DNA of 64,000 nucleotides, taken from NCBI GenBank assembly GCA_963377175.1, contig CAUJNA010001446.1:1998270-2062269 (forward strand), in the 5' to 3' direction. Below the pieces are notes generated by a model. It worked only from the letters and a program-made list of their open reading frames with translations, ran no database searches and was not told the origin of the DNA. The DNA comes from Effrenium voratum. Taxonomy: Eukaryota; Sar; Dinophyceae; Suessiales; Symbiodiniaceae. Shown one piece after another: positions 11,145 to 21,160 of this stretch. A program made the translations under genes and the position numbers. The first letter of the stretch is position 1; each line of letters starts with the position of its first letter.

Positions 11145-11280
11145 TAATGTTGACCCCGGATTTATAAACCCCTGCTTCTTAATATGGGGGTGTTCCCCTC
11201 ACAAAGCGATAAATCCCAACTAACACCAGGGACACCCCCATATTAATAAACAGGGGTTTATGCATCCGGGGTCAACATTA
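11145..11280. mobile_element. G-family long inverted repeat
   Basis: Arms of about 50 bases begin AATGTTGACCCCGGAT and end ATCCGGGGTCAACATT; the loop is about 30 bases. Confidence 0.75.
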
Positions 11281-11929
11281 CCCTACCGTGCACCTGCCCC
11301 AAACATGGGGATTCCATAACTGGGCTGCCCTCAGATCCCCCGCGGAAAGTCGACAACTTTCAGCGGGCTAAATGGAAACTACCACTAAACACTAGAAGCC
11401 CATCCCAGTATAGGGGCGCCCCACTTCGGCAGTCAATTTTCCTCTTCTAGGGCCTCCAATCAATCCCATTACGGGGGCCGAAAAAAGCTCAGGAACCGGA
11501 TGGCTGGGCTCGCCACCATAAGTGGTCACTGTGGAAGGGGGTTTCACCCAACGCAAGGAAGGTGGCCCCCTTCAGCGAGCCTCAAAGAAATCCTAAGCAA
11601 CCGGAGGATTTCAAACTAAACCACCTACCTGGACCCTCAACAAACATCCCATGGGTTATTGCCACCCAAAACCCTGCGCTTCAAAAGGCCTGTCCACAGG
11701 AGGCCTCTGGAAAGAGGCCTTCATTTGTCAAGAGGCCTTGTTTCGCAAACCCGGAAGTATCCATGGTAAGTATCCACGCCTTTTCAAGGCCTTTGGCCCC
11801 TTGTTCCTGGCCCAAAAAACATGGTTTTACATTGGCTGCATATGGTGCGTCACCCACGATATCGCTACATGTTGTCCTTTGTGCTCTCAGTATCTGACAT
11901 CTTTACCTCGCATTGCTTTGCTCCAAGGC

Positions 11930-12525
11930 AGTTGTTTAAACGGACGAACTCCAGTGGAGTTACGATTCCATGCTTTCCTTTGGAGGTGTCGGCACAGTTT
12001 CGGCGACCCTGCATTTTTCGTGGAACAGACGCCACGCTCTTGCACGAAGGCTGCAGTTGGCCCAAGCAAAAGGTTGGGTTTTGGAAGTAGCGTCATGTGG
12101 TCCTACTGGGTTTTTCTGTGCTGTCCTCGCTTTTTGGCATTGCGTCCATGCCTTTTTGAGGCCTTTCCCCGCCTTTTTGAGGCCTTTCCACGCCTTTTTG
12201 AGGCCTTTCCACGGGTTGTCCACGCTTTGTCCACGGTCCAGCTAGTGTTCTGAGTCACTTCACTGGGCAAAATGGTGCACAGCGTTTTGCTGACACAGGC
12301 AAACAAATGCAGATCTTGTTGCTAACCTGGCTCAAATTTCTCAAGCAGATATCTACGAAGGGGGGGTTCAAACTAAAGAGCGTCCCAAGCAAGATGGTAG
12401 GAAGGTTGCAGCTTTGATTCTGCTAAAGAGAGTTTTTGGCTTTGGCTACCCCTCGAGACCCTTCAGCTGAGGCATGCGCAAAAAAGCATGCTATACGCAT
12501 TCAACAACATGCCAAATCCCTTCGA
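11930..12525 (+). pseudogene. Decayed coding stretch with frameshifts
   Basis: Protein-like segments occur in different frames: FGGVGTVSATLHFSWNRRHA and RRLQLAQAKGWVLEVASCG (about 11965-12105), ANLAQISQADIYEGGVQTKE then RPKQDGRKVAALILLKRVF (about 12310-12450), then ALATPRDPSAEACAKKHAIR IQQHAKSLR ending at a perfect GTAAGT donor (12526). The change of frame near 12450 falls at a run of Ts. A 21-base tandem repeat interrupts the middle. It could be a retroposed or degraded gene; the family is not recognised. Confidence 0.35.
12149..12212 (+). repeat. 21-bp tandem repeat, 3 copies
   Basis: GCCTTTTTGAGGCCTTTCCAC units inside the decayed coding stretch. AGGCCT words recur from 11.69 to 12.67 kb. 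Confidence 0.7.
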
Positions 12526-13103
12526 GTAAGTATATTTGCCAGAAACTGCCCGAGGTGGCCACCCCCAACTTTTCAAGGCCGTTGCCCTTATTTTTTGAGG
12601 CCTCTGCACACCCGATTCAATGCCTCTGGAACAAAACAAGCCCTAGGACTAACAAAAGGAGGCCTTGGAAGCCCAGGGACAATTATGGTTGGTGAGTTCC
12701 AACTTGTTTACTAAAAGTCCAACTAAACCATGGGACTCTTTCAAAAAGGTTCAACCCCGGTGGCACCAACCGCCCACTTCCGCTTCCAAGATGCGACGTC
12801 AGGGTCTGTCTTGACCTGGCGCATCTTTTGTAAGAAGCTAGGTGCAGAAGACCAAAGATGCCAAAGGGACGCGTTTTTTGGGTGGTTTTCAAAGGGACAC
12901 CAAAAGGACGACCACAATTGTGTGGGTCTAAACAAAGACACCTGGACCCTCCAAATTCCAATTTTAAAACTAGATGGCCCTAAAACTATGGGGTGAATTC
13001 CCTGTGTGTGGGTTGAGGGTCCAGGTTCCCGAAAGGAAACCAATAGATGGATAATTGTGACATGTGTTCAGACCCCTAAACCACGTTAGCAACACAGGTC
13101 TCA

Positions 13104-13185
13104 ACCCACCAGAAGCCAGCCAGAAGCCAGAAGCCAACCCAGCCAAGCCGAAGCCAGAAGCCAACCAGAAGCCAGCCAGAAGCCA
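13104..13185 (+). repeat. CAGAAGCCA-type tandem repeat
   Basis: About eight irregular units of AGAAGCCA and AACCAG. Confidence 0.65.
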
Positions 13186-13204
13186 CTACAAGTGGCCCGG
13201 AGAT

Positions 13205-13520
13205 ATAATCTTGTTGCTGGCTCAACCTAACAGCGTCTTCTCCACCTTTGCGGAACCTCCAAAAGTGGGGCATTCTCGATGGAGACCACCAGTCAAGTGC
13301 ATAAGAAAACCCATAGCGCAATCGAATTTTGATTGGGAGCCCCTGTAGTATGTCCACCAGCATGTTCTTTTCATGTTTGCCAAGCATGACACTCTCAGCC
13401 ACTACGGGCCTTACGAAAGCGTTGAGTTGACCCAAACGGAACTCGGCTCTGACGGCCCCAAAGCGTAAAAACTTCAAGGTACAAGAGCCATGTGGCGGAT
13501 ATGTGGCGGATGTGAGGATT
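13205..13520 (-). CDS. Unidentified frame, possibly an exon or retroelement relic
   Basis: The open frame reads EILTSATYPPHGSCTLKFLR, FGAVRAEFRLGQLNAFVRPV, VAESVMLGKHEKNMLVDILQ, GLPIKIRLRYGFSYALDWWS and RKGGEDAVRLSQQQDYI. It looks like a compact protein segment and ends near a GTAGTG donor beside the GAAGCCA repeat. Some retrovirus-like protease regions have a similar look, but no catalytic motif is visible, so no function is given. Confidence 0.4.
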
Positions 13521-13620
13521 TCCTTTGGCCAGGGTGCAGATGTTCTTTCAACAAAACTGGCTATTGCAACCCAAAATGATGGTTGGTGAATCTTATGGGT
13601 TGAGGGTCCAGGTACTTGCG

Positions 13621-13850
13621 TGTTGTGGTTGGTTGGTTGGTTGGTTGGTTGGTTGGTTGGTTGGTTGGTTGGTTGGTTGGTTGGTTGGTTGGTTGGTTGG
13701 GTGGGTGGGTGGGTGGGTGGGTGGGTGGGTGGGTGGGTGGGTGGGTGGTGGGTGGGTGGGTGGGTGGGTGGGTGAGTTGGTTGGTTGGTTGGTTGGTTGG
13801 TTGGTTGGTTGGTTGGTGGGTGGGTTGGTTGGTGGTTGTTGTTGGTTGTT
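13621..13850 (+). repeat. GGTT/GGTG microsatellite
   Basis: Long tetranucleotide run that switches from TTGG to GTGG and back. Confidence 0.9.
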
Positions 13851-13929
13851 GGATGTTGGTTGTTTGTGTGTTTGCCTTTTTGTTTGTTGTTTGTTATTGT
13901 TTGTTGTTTTTTTGCTTATTGTTTGTTGT

Positions 13930-14075
13930 TGGTTGTCGTTGTGGTCGTGGTCGTGGTCATGGTCGTGGTCGTGGTCGTGGTCGCGGTCGTTGGCGTTGTC
14001 GCTGTGGTTGTCGTTGTCGTTGTCGATGTCGTCGTCGCTGTCTTTGTCTTTGTCTTTGTTGTTGTCGTTGTCGTT

Positions 14076-14110
<35 letters not shown>

Positions 14111-14129
14111 CGTCGTTGTCGTTGTCGTT

Positions 14130-14164
<35 letters not shown>

Positions 14165-14310
14165 CGTTGTCGTTGTCGCTGTCACTGTTGTTGTCGTCGT
14201 TGTTGTGGTTGTTGTTGTGGTTGTGGTTGTTGTTGTTTTTGTTGCTGCTGCTGCTGCTGTTGTTGTTGTTGTCGTCGTCGTCGTTGTTGTGGTGTTTGTT
14301 TTTGTTTTTG
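13930..14310 (+). repeat. GTC/GTG/GTT trinucleotide tract
   Basis: About 380 bases of degenerate 3- and 6-base units (TCGTGG, TTGTCG); creates long artificial open frames on both strands. Confidence 0.9.
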
Positions 14311-14509
14311 AAAAAACACAACTTCCTTGTGGATCTTTCACGGAATGGAAACACCACTTCAGCCGCTCCAATTCCCCTTCGTTTGGGTCAGTTTTCCCCG
14401 GCGTTACGCCTCCTTGTCCGTGGCGTCGGTCCGGAGACCATATGCCTAGCGACTGGACACAGAAAAAGCCGGGAAACAACCCCCAAAGGGTACCTGGCAA
14501 TATGTGTGT

Positions 14510-14600
14510 CTATATGTATATATATATATATGTGTATATATATATGTGTATATATATATATACATATTAATATACATATAGATACACACATGTATATATG
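14510..14600. repeat. TA/TATG-rich microsatellite
   Basis: Alternating TATATG/CATATA, largely self-complementary. Confidence 0.8.
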
Positions 14601-14723
14601 TCCAGTAGGTAGTAGGTTCAAACTTTGATTCAACCGAAATAAATTGACATATTCTTAAGCCAATGGACAAAGACAACTCCCGGACCCCTTCAACGGGTGG
14701 TCAACCGTGGAGGGTTGGGTTTC

Positions 14724-14822
14724 CTCCATTTGCTGAGAAGCCCCCTGGATAAAACAGGTCCAGCAGCGACACATCTTTCAATCCAACAGGAGACAAAACA
14801 TATTCATTTCAGCAAATGGAAG
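14724..14822 (+). mobile_element. D-family element
   Basis: TCCATTTGCTGAGAAGCCCC to ATTTCAGCAAATGGA. Confidence 0.65.
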
Positions 14823-15062
14823 TGTCAACAAAACACGGCTCTGTGAAACCATTTGGATTTGATTTAGGGATCTCACAAGGGCCAATGCGACGGTTGCAAA
14901 AAAAAAGAAGCTTCGCCGCGAGGAGGGAGCTCACCTCTTACGAGTCTCCGAATCTGTCAACATTTTGTGGACGGCCATCACCCGAATCATTCAAAAACTG
15001 TTGTTTAAAAGGTAACAAGGAGACTCCTGGTATGTGAAAAACGAAAACTCCCTTTTTTCCTC

Positions 15063-15232
15063 ACTTCCAGAATGAATGGGCCAAAACAGTCCATTTTTGT
15101 TTTCTTCCTGAATGAACGGGCCAAAAACAGTCCAACTTTTGTTTTTTAACCTCCTGAACGCATGGGCCAAAAACAGTCCAAACTTTTGTGGTTAACCTCC
15201 TGAACGAATGGGCCAAAAGCAGTCCAAACTTT
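15063..15232 (+). repeat. About 45-bp tandem repeat, 4 copies
   Basis: Each unit contains CTGAACGAATGGGCCAAAAA then CAGTCCAAACTTTTG. Confidence 0.8.
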
Positions 15233-15392
15233 GTGTGTGTGTGTGCCATGAAAATGGTCTTCCCAAAAGCTCAAAGTCCGGGGGTCAGGAAGTAAGACTT
15301 GTTTCCAACCATCTTGGGCCCTCAAAAAGGCGTTTGAGGCTCAAAACGCCGATTTGGAGGTCGAAGGAAACCACAAGAAAACCCACGGGTCC

Positions 15393-15926
15393 ATGTTAGT
15401 GGACGGTAGTATTCGTTTTGCATCACTGAACGAAGGTTACAAAGAGCTCAACAGATTGCGAGCTTGGTTTGGACAAGCCAGACAATGGAGTCGTGCTGGA
15501 CAAGCACCGGAACGCCTCGGGAACAAAATGATACGGCTTATGGGTGTGTGTTTTTTCATAGACCCCCAGACATGGTTGACCCCCCCAAAATGGTCGCAGC
15601 TGCTTCCTTTGCCCTTTCTTTCCGCTCCAACCGTTTGGTTTTTCTTTCACACCACTCCAAATGGGTGCGTCGTTTTTAGGGTTGGACACCCCCGGAATGG
15701 TGGTGGTCCTTTTGGTCTCCCGAAGAGAGGGTTCCCAAAAAACAACGACAGACCCAAAACAGGTACATGACAAGGGTCTCCAAGCCAATGCATATCGGCT
15801 TTTCGCGAGGAATGTTGAGGATACAAGTACCTGGACCCTCAAACTACCCTGAAAAATGGGTGGTCATCCCACTTTGGGGCGATAACCCATGTTTAAGTTG
15901 GAATTTGTGGGGGTTCAGGTACCCTC
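15393..15926 (+). CDS. Two probable exons, last intron a C element
   Basis: The first stretch (about 15393-15531) reads LVDGSIRFASLNEGYKELNR LRAWFGQARQWSRAGQAPER. The second (15763-15827) reads VHDKGLQANAYRLFARNVED T and ends at GTACCTGG, the start of a C element which itself ends TTCAG (15918). Four codons later comes TAG, giving a tail of STLS. How the first stretch joins the second is unresolved. Confidence 0.35.
15828..15918 (+). mobile_element. C-family element acting as intron
   Basis: GTACCTGGACCC...GGGTTCAG; GTACC is present on both sides. Confidence 0.65.
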
Positions 15927-15929
15927 TCT

Positions 15930-17165
15930 TAGTGTCTTAGTGTGTGTGTGTTTGATGTTTAAGGAAACCCGTGCCGGGCATCGCCCAAAAAAAAATCGGC
16001 ATTCTGCCTTATTTTCACACAAGCTTGGTTCGGGTCATACCTTTGCATGGCTTGGTGAAATGACAAAGGCTTGCTGTTCATACCATATCCCCTCCCCATT
16101 TTGAAAATGGGGATTTCCCTTCAGGGAAGCCCGGGGTAGCAAGGTCCACCCGACTGGTAGGAAATGGAAGGTCTGATCCTTTTGCCTTCGAAGCGACCTG
16201 CAAAAGTGCCCGTTGAAAGCTTGCTGGCGCTGGATCGGATTGCCAGGAGATCGTCAGGCTGTGATTTTTGAGTTACCCCTCTTTCTTGATGGTTTTCAGG
16301 GAAACCAACAGGAAAACCAACCCTATTTTGCTTGGTCCAACCTAAAAAAAGGCACACCCAAGCGGGCAAACCGTGGTCTCAAATCAAAGCCACTTCCTTG
16401 TATCCCAAGAGGGCACTCGAAGGGTCATGACCCCCCCAATGTAAACCCCACATTGGGGATCTTCAAATGGCCATGGGTCAAAACCCCGGTTACCCCCCAG
16501 TGAACATCCCAATCCCCACTAAAATAGGCCAAAATGGGTGGCGCACCTATCCCAAAATGGTACCTTTGGTTTTGAGCCATGGCCAAATGGAGAACCCCCA
16601 CCCCAGGGCCGTGTTGGTCCCAAAAAAGTGGCTTACAGCAAGGCGAGTGACGTCTGGCCAAGGAGCAAAATTTAGAAACAGCGCGAGCGCGATCACTCGC
16701 TGCATCATCATCTTGCCGGGAAATTCGATTGGACGGTTGGACTCACACATCGTGTATTTTTTTCCAAGTAGGGGAGCCTTTGGTGGCCATGTAGGTTGGA
16801 TTCATCTCCTCACAAGTGGTGAGGTCGGCTCCAACTCTTGAAATTCATACCCGAACCCCTCAAAATACCCTTACAATTGGTTTATTCCCCCCAGATGGGG
16901 TGGAGAAGAAACCCTTTTGATGGGTAGTTTGGTCCAGGGCCTCCGTTGGCACTTCTGAAGTCGGCTCTTCAAGTTCAGTTCGCCCAGGTCTGGGCTGAAG
17001 GCTCAGTGCAGAGCCCGAGAAAAGACACATCTTGGTTGCTGTTGACCCCCTACCAAAAGTTTAGCATTTTGGTGGTTTAGTGGAAAACCCCTTGATTTCC
17101 CGCAAAGTTAAAGTCTAAAGATCCAACCCAATAGCAGTTAAGACGGGGGCAACTTCAACGGGACC
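15930..17165. other. Repeats, no gene supported
   Basis: I element, C-like element (16849-16939) and K repeat. A minus-strand frame at 16620-16750 (IEFPGKMMMQRVIALALF) is possible but unsupported. Confidence 0.4.
16468..16585 (+). mobile_element. I-family element
   Basis: TGGCCATGGGTCAAAACC to GGTTTTGAGCCATGGCCA. Confidence 0.7.
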
Positions 17166-17169
17166 CCCC

Positions 17170-18635
17170 AAAAAAACGCTGCAACCCCAAAACCGCCCTC
17201 CTCGACCAAGCGGTGGCCCAACGCCACCCTCGCAAGATGCTCAAGGCGTCAATGGCAACCTTTTGCTTTTCATCGGAGGTCCAGATGCCCGGCTGCAACC
17301 AAAAAACAGAGCGTTGCCTAGATCGCCAAGTTGCGATCGCTTCTCTTTTTTCAGCCACTGTTGCGCTCGGTTTTTGGGGTGTTGAGTGCATGGAGAAAAA
17401 AATAAACTCGCCACTGCCGATCCAAATTTGAGGGTTCAGGTTTGTCTGGCGGGGGCACCCAAAATGGGCCGTGGTTCCTTGGTTTCCCATGCAAAGCTCA
17501 AGAAAATACGCACCCAAATGTTTTGGGCCATTTTCGTGCTGATTCCGTCACTGCCCGGACCCTCAAATAACTCGTGAAAAAAAGAAGTTGGAATTCACCC
17601 ACCGCAATTTTGGGTTGCAACAGCCCACTTTGAAAGAAACACATGGGCCCAAAGCGATATCGCCCTATTTGTTTCAAGTTGGACATTTCGGGTCACTTTC
17701 TCTGGATCCCGACGCCTCACCCTTTCAACATTTTGTATTGGACCTGAACGGCCCAAAGGCCGATCAAGCCGGTGGCCAGCCCTTTTGTCTTTTTCTCCTG
17801 CAAAGATCTCGATCTTGAGGGCAAAAATCCTCCCAAATGGGGTCTTCAAGACTATGCACCTAGATAGCCAAGTTGCTCGATCGCTTTTTTCAATCACTGT
17901 TGCGATCGGTGTTTGGGGTAAAGTGCATGGAAAAAAAGCGAAAACGCACCTGGCGATCCAGGCAGTTCTTCCATTTACACTACCGGTCTTCTCCCACGGG
18001 TTTTGTTTGGCCCCGATGGGTAGTTTTGCTTTTGCTTTTGAGGAATTGGTCGCTTTGGGTTCTCCATTGCAGGGCCCAGAAATGGGGGGCGGGGTGTCCT
18101 CCAAAATGGAAAACGGCTTCCTTTTCTGGCCTTTCATGGTGGATGTCCCGTGTTTGTTCTTGTCACGGATTGACAAAACTTTTCACATCATACCCCAACA
18201 AGACTGCCTAGATAGCCAAGTTGCTGCTTTTTTCAGTCACTGTTGCTGGTTTTTGGGGTAAAGTGCATGGGGAAAAAAACATCGCCACTGGCGATCCAGG
18301 TGGGAATTGGGGGGTGAGGGACCCGCATTCTTTTGCAGCCCGAGCCGCGAAATAGTATGCTTCGCAAGAGGGTGACTTTGTCGGCCAACGAGAGGGCGAT
18401 AGACTTGAGCCAAAAGCCGCGACGGACGAGTGGCACAAGCTCATGGCTGCCGGGGCGGGGGGGGTGGGCGTGGGAGGAGGGGAGGTAAGCCCTTAGTCTT
18501 TAGTAAGGCCATATGCTCAATAAGGGATGATTTGGGCTCACCCCTCCCCCCTCCCCCCCGAGCCCGCATGACAAGCATGTGGAACATGGCAACCCTGAAT
18601 TCTATGATACTGTGGACAAAGTCCTGCACTATCTG
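17170..18635 (+). CDS. Unidentified multi-exon gene interrupted by introner-like elements; one in-frame TAG
   Basis: Exons: about 17170-17315, 17440-17552, 17624-17771, 17806-17855, 17962-18205, 18300-18484 and 18576 to about 18635. Phases agree at every junction. Landmarks in order: LLDQAVAQRHPRKMLKAS, GGGTQNGPWFLGFP, HFGSLSLDPDASPFQHF, LEGKNPPKWGLQDY, AVLPFTLPVFSHGF, GVRDPHSFAARAAK, YASQEGDFVGQREGDRL, HVEHGNPEFYDTVDKV. Donors are GC at 17316, 17553, 17856 and 18206, and GT at 17772 and 18485. The introns at 17856 and 18206 are family-A elements; 17316-17439 holds A plus a C-type end, 17553-17623 is a C element and 18485-18575 lies inside an N element. The 17772-17805 intron is only 34 bases and therefore doubtful. 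An in-frame TAG at 18353-18355 separates AARAAK from YASQEG, so this copy may be a pseudogene. I do not recognise the family. Confidence 0.7.
17317..17425 (+). mobile_element. A-family element in an intron
   Basis: Left end forms the GC donor (T|GCCTAG). The right end has lost CCAGG and the intron instead ends at a C-type TTCAG (17439). Confidence 0.75.
17553..17623 (+). mobile_element. C-family element acting as intron
   Basis: GCCCGGACCCTCAAA...TTGCAACAG, phase 0 between SVT and PTLKE of the 17170-18635 gene. Only 71 bases. Confidence 0.7.
17859..17962 (+). mobile_element. A-family element acting as intron
   Basis: The intron is 17856-17961: GCACCTAG...GATCCAG|GCA, with GCA repeated at both edges, between codons for GLQDY and AVLPF. 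Confidence 0.85.
18207..18300 (+). mobile_element. A-family element acting as intron
   Basis: The intron is 18206-18299, GC...AG, splitting a Cys codon (T|GT) in the gene at 17170-18635. Confidence 0.85.
18441..18571. mobile_element. N element, copy 2, inside a coding exon
   Basis: Ends TCATGGC and GCATGA; target duplication CAAGC at 18436-18440 and 18572-18576. It carries an internal GAG|GTAAGC donor (18485), which keeps phase with the next exon and would add a Gly-rich insert to the protein. Confidence 0.75.
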
Positions 18636-18783
18636 GTGGGTAGCTTGCTCCTACTCCAAATACACGTCGTGTGTTGCTTTTTCCGTTGACACAATTAAAA
18701 GAGCCTGTTTTTTTTAGGGTAAATACATGCTTTGTTCGTCAGGGATTGACATCAATTGAAATCATTGCTCTGAAACCTTATGG

Positions 18784-18915
18784 GCCAGCACCCTCCGACT
18801 ACTGCCCAAACGGCAGTAGATAGAAATTTCCCAAAAACGACCATAGTTAGAAAACTACTGCTAACTACCCGGTAGTTCCAAAAATACAATTTAGACGGTA
18901 GTCGGAGGGTGCTGG
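18784..18915. mobile_element. S inverted repeat (single copy)
   Basis: CCAGCACCCTCCGACTAC at the left and GTAGTCGGAGGGTGCTGG at the right; no second copy in the window. A minus-strand exon ends beside it. Confidence 0.65.
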
Positions 18916-18923
18916 GGGGTAGC

Positions 18924-19281
18924 TTCTTCTGGATTTTGTCCAGCCGCCCCATAGCCGAATTCCTTGATTCCCACACGAATGACAAAGGTCACTGGAGCTC
19001 CCATGCAAGAGGCAACCTGGATCGCCAGTGGCGAGGTTTCTTCTTTTTTCTCCATGCGCTTTACCCCCAAAAACCGATCGCAACAGTGACTGAAAAAAGC
19101 GATAAAGCAACTTGGCGATTTCTAGGTTGATCCATTTTGCTACTCTGATTTTCGCCTGGGGGGAGGGAGGGTAGAGGAAGTACTCCCTCCACCCCCTCTC
19201 CCATGACTCGTGTTGAGGACAGATCGATCGCATTGAGACCTGAAGACACCCAGGCTAGAGAATCTAGAGAAGGTAGCCTGC
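18924..19281 (-). CDS. Two exons separated by an A element
   Basis: Exon 1 (19281 to about 19133) starts at a C-element acceptor (GTCCAG|GC) and reads LPSLDSLAWVSSGLNAIDLS STRVMGEGVEGV. Exon 2 (19016-18924) starts at the A-element acceptor (GATCCAG|GTT) and reads VASCMGAPVTFVIRVGIKEF GYGAAGQNPEE. It ends at a GC donor abutting the S inverted repeat. The donor of the first intron may be GA (ATG|GATC). Function unknown. Confidence 0.45.
19016..19126 (-). mobile_element. A-family element acting as intron end
   Basis: Complete; supplies the acceptor of the minus-strand exon 19016-18924. Confidence 0.75.
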
Positions 19282-20243
19282 CTGGACCCTCAAAATACCC
19301 TTGTAAGCATGGGGTCGTTGCCCCGAAAACAGGGGTCGCTGGATTTGAAGTTGTTTTTGCCCGGTGGATGAGGGTGGTTCGAGGGCCTAACCTTAGACCC
19401 AACTTTCCGCGAACTTCTGAGAAACCCATGGCCCGGCCAAAGAAAGGCGCGATCCAGAATAGCAATGTAATATGACCGGGCAAATGGGGAGTTGTCAACG
19501 ATATGGCTGGCTCCGTTTTGGACCCAGGTGCCGCCCAAGGTGCCGCCTTGTAAAGGGGGCACCAAAAAGGGCCCGAAATTTTGACACTACGCGAATCTGG
19601 TTAGGTACGCAATCCCATTGGCCCTAGTAGGTTTTTGGGTTACCATGACAATGGCTGACAAATCGAGCCCTAAGAAAACAGACCCATATCCATTTCTTGC
19701 GTGCAATTTGAGGGTGAAAGCAGATGAAATCCCAGGAATCCCGACCCTCTCAAAGCGGCTTCGGGAGGTCAAGTGGCAAAGCCGCCCTGAGCATCTTGGT
19801 ACCTCCAAAAGGCCCGCAAAGGAAATGAGCTTCCAATGGGATCGGTCCGCTTCCATCGATCCGCTCTGCAAAAGTCTGGGGGACTTTCCTCTTGGGCCCC
19901 GACTTTTTGTTGGCCCTTGGCTCAAATTGATGCTCCTTACTTGGGTGTTCGGTCGAGCTAGCAAGTTACGGCAACCAAGGCTATAACCCACGTAAAAGCG
20001 CCTCCTTCAGTGGGAGTAACCTATATCCCATTTGGTGCCAGTTGACTGGCCAGACGGATCAAGTGGAAAATGATGCAGCACTAAAGTGGCGGCTCGCTTC
20101 AGGTTTCTGCTACAAGGCCCGAGGTACGTGGCTTGTAATCTGTATCTTCAAACCATCGGACTCTGTCGTCGGTCAACACACCTAGAGGTCCCGGCCAGCC
20201 TCACGTACCCAAGTACCGGAGGCAACCGTGGAGCCCCGATTGT

Positions 20244-20360
20244 CTAGGTCCTCCAGTAGAGAGCTTAGAAGGGCACCAACGTTTGCCTGGCTTGTCTCTT
20301 TTACGGGAAGCCTCTCCCCCAAAACAGAAACGGGAACAGGGGCACTACTGGGGCACCTAG
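20244..20360 (+). mobile_element. B-family element
   Basis: Both ends present; interior diverged. Confidence 0.7.
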
Positions 20361-20540
20361 TTGTTCAGACCAAGATGCAGTCGATCTATCCCACAGGCAG
20401 GGATCCGGGCGAGAAACTTTCGTCCACCTCACCGATCAGTCGTCGAATCCGATTCGGGTGACCCCAATGCCTGCCGTGAGTTAAACACACCCAGCATCTG
20501 GTTCAAAATCGCAGCCACCCAAAGCTTTTCTATGGAGGGT

Positions 20541-20558
20541 GCAACTTGGCTATCTAGG
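20541..20558 (-). mobile_element. A-family fragment
   Basis: Only the GCAACTTGGCTATCTAGG end remains. Confidence 0.5.
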
Positions 20559-20708
20559 TAGTTGAATCCTGGCTTCGGCTTTCAATGGAAGCCCCCGCGA
20601 CCCCCTCCAGTAGACACCCCGCAGGTTGGGGTCCCAAACCCTGGCTGTCTGAGGGCCCCAAATCCATCGAAGCTGGTTGCCTCTGGGCAGCTTGAGCCCG
20701 ACTTTTGT

Positions 20709-20816
20709 CAGTAGAGAGGTTAGAATAATGGTATTTTTTCCTTTTTTTTGGTAGTCTATTGTAGTAGGGGAACCGAATCTCCCAAAAAAAAAGGCAAAAG
20801 GGCACAGGGGACCTAG
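20709..20816 (+). mobile_element. B-family element, left end worn
   Basis: Starts CAGTAGAGAGGTTAGAATAA, ends GGGGACCTAG. Confidence 0.65.
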
Positions 20817-21061
20817 ACTTAGCGGTTTCCCAACCCTAAGGCTCCCGATGCTTTTTGGGCCAATCCTCAAAATGGTCGTTGTTGTCATAAGGCCAAGCTC
20901 ACGTAGTAGGGACCTTGAGTAGACGCGGCACAAGCGATAGTTGGCACTTATTTGTCAGGGTAAACACTACCCCGCCTCAAGTGGCTGGAAACGTGAGGTT
21001 CTTTTCGGACGCGGCAAACGTGGCAAGCGCTTTGTTGGCAAAACGCATTGGCTTAGCTTCA

Positions 21062-21160
21062 TCTGCTTGAGCCCCCTGGAAAAAGTAAAAACATCTCCAG
21101 TAGTGATAGATTCCCTAAACCAAAACGAGGGAAAATAAAACATACTCTTAAGCGAATGGA
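21062..21160 (+). mobile_element. D-family element
   Basis: TGCTTGAGCCCCCTGG, CAGTAGTGATAGATTCCC, to TTAAGCGAATGGA. Confidence 0.6.

Larger units (their letters stand above)
9335..11929. other. Mostly repeats
   Basis: A, B and G elements listed separately; J repeat 11321-11420 (GGGCTGCCCTCAGATCCCC and AACTTTCAGCGGG); poly-G tract near 10909. No supported exon beyond the frame after 10510. Confidence 0.45.

Noticed and set aside
13525..14628. Long open frames on both strands (Gly/Val/Trp and Thr/Asn/Asp/His-rich)
   Set aside because: They are translations of the tetranucleotide and trinucleotide microsatellites; every frame is open by composition.
19618..19986. 122-residue plus-strand frame
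   Set aside because: No convincing splice sites and an equally long minus-strand frame; could be real but not supportable.
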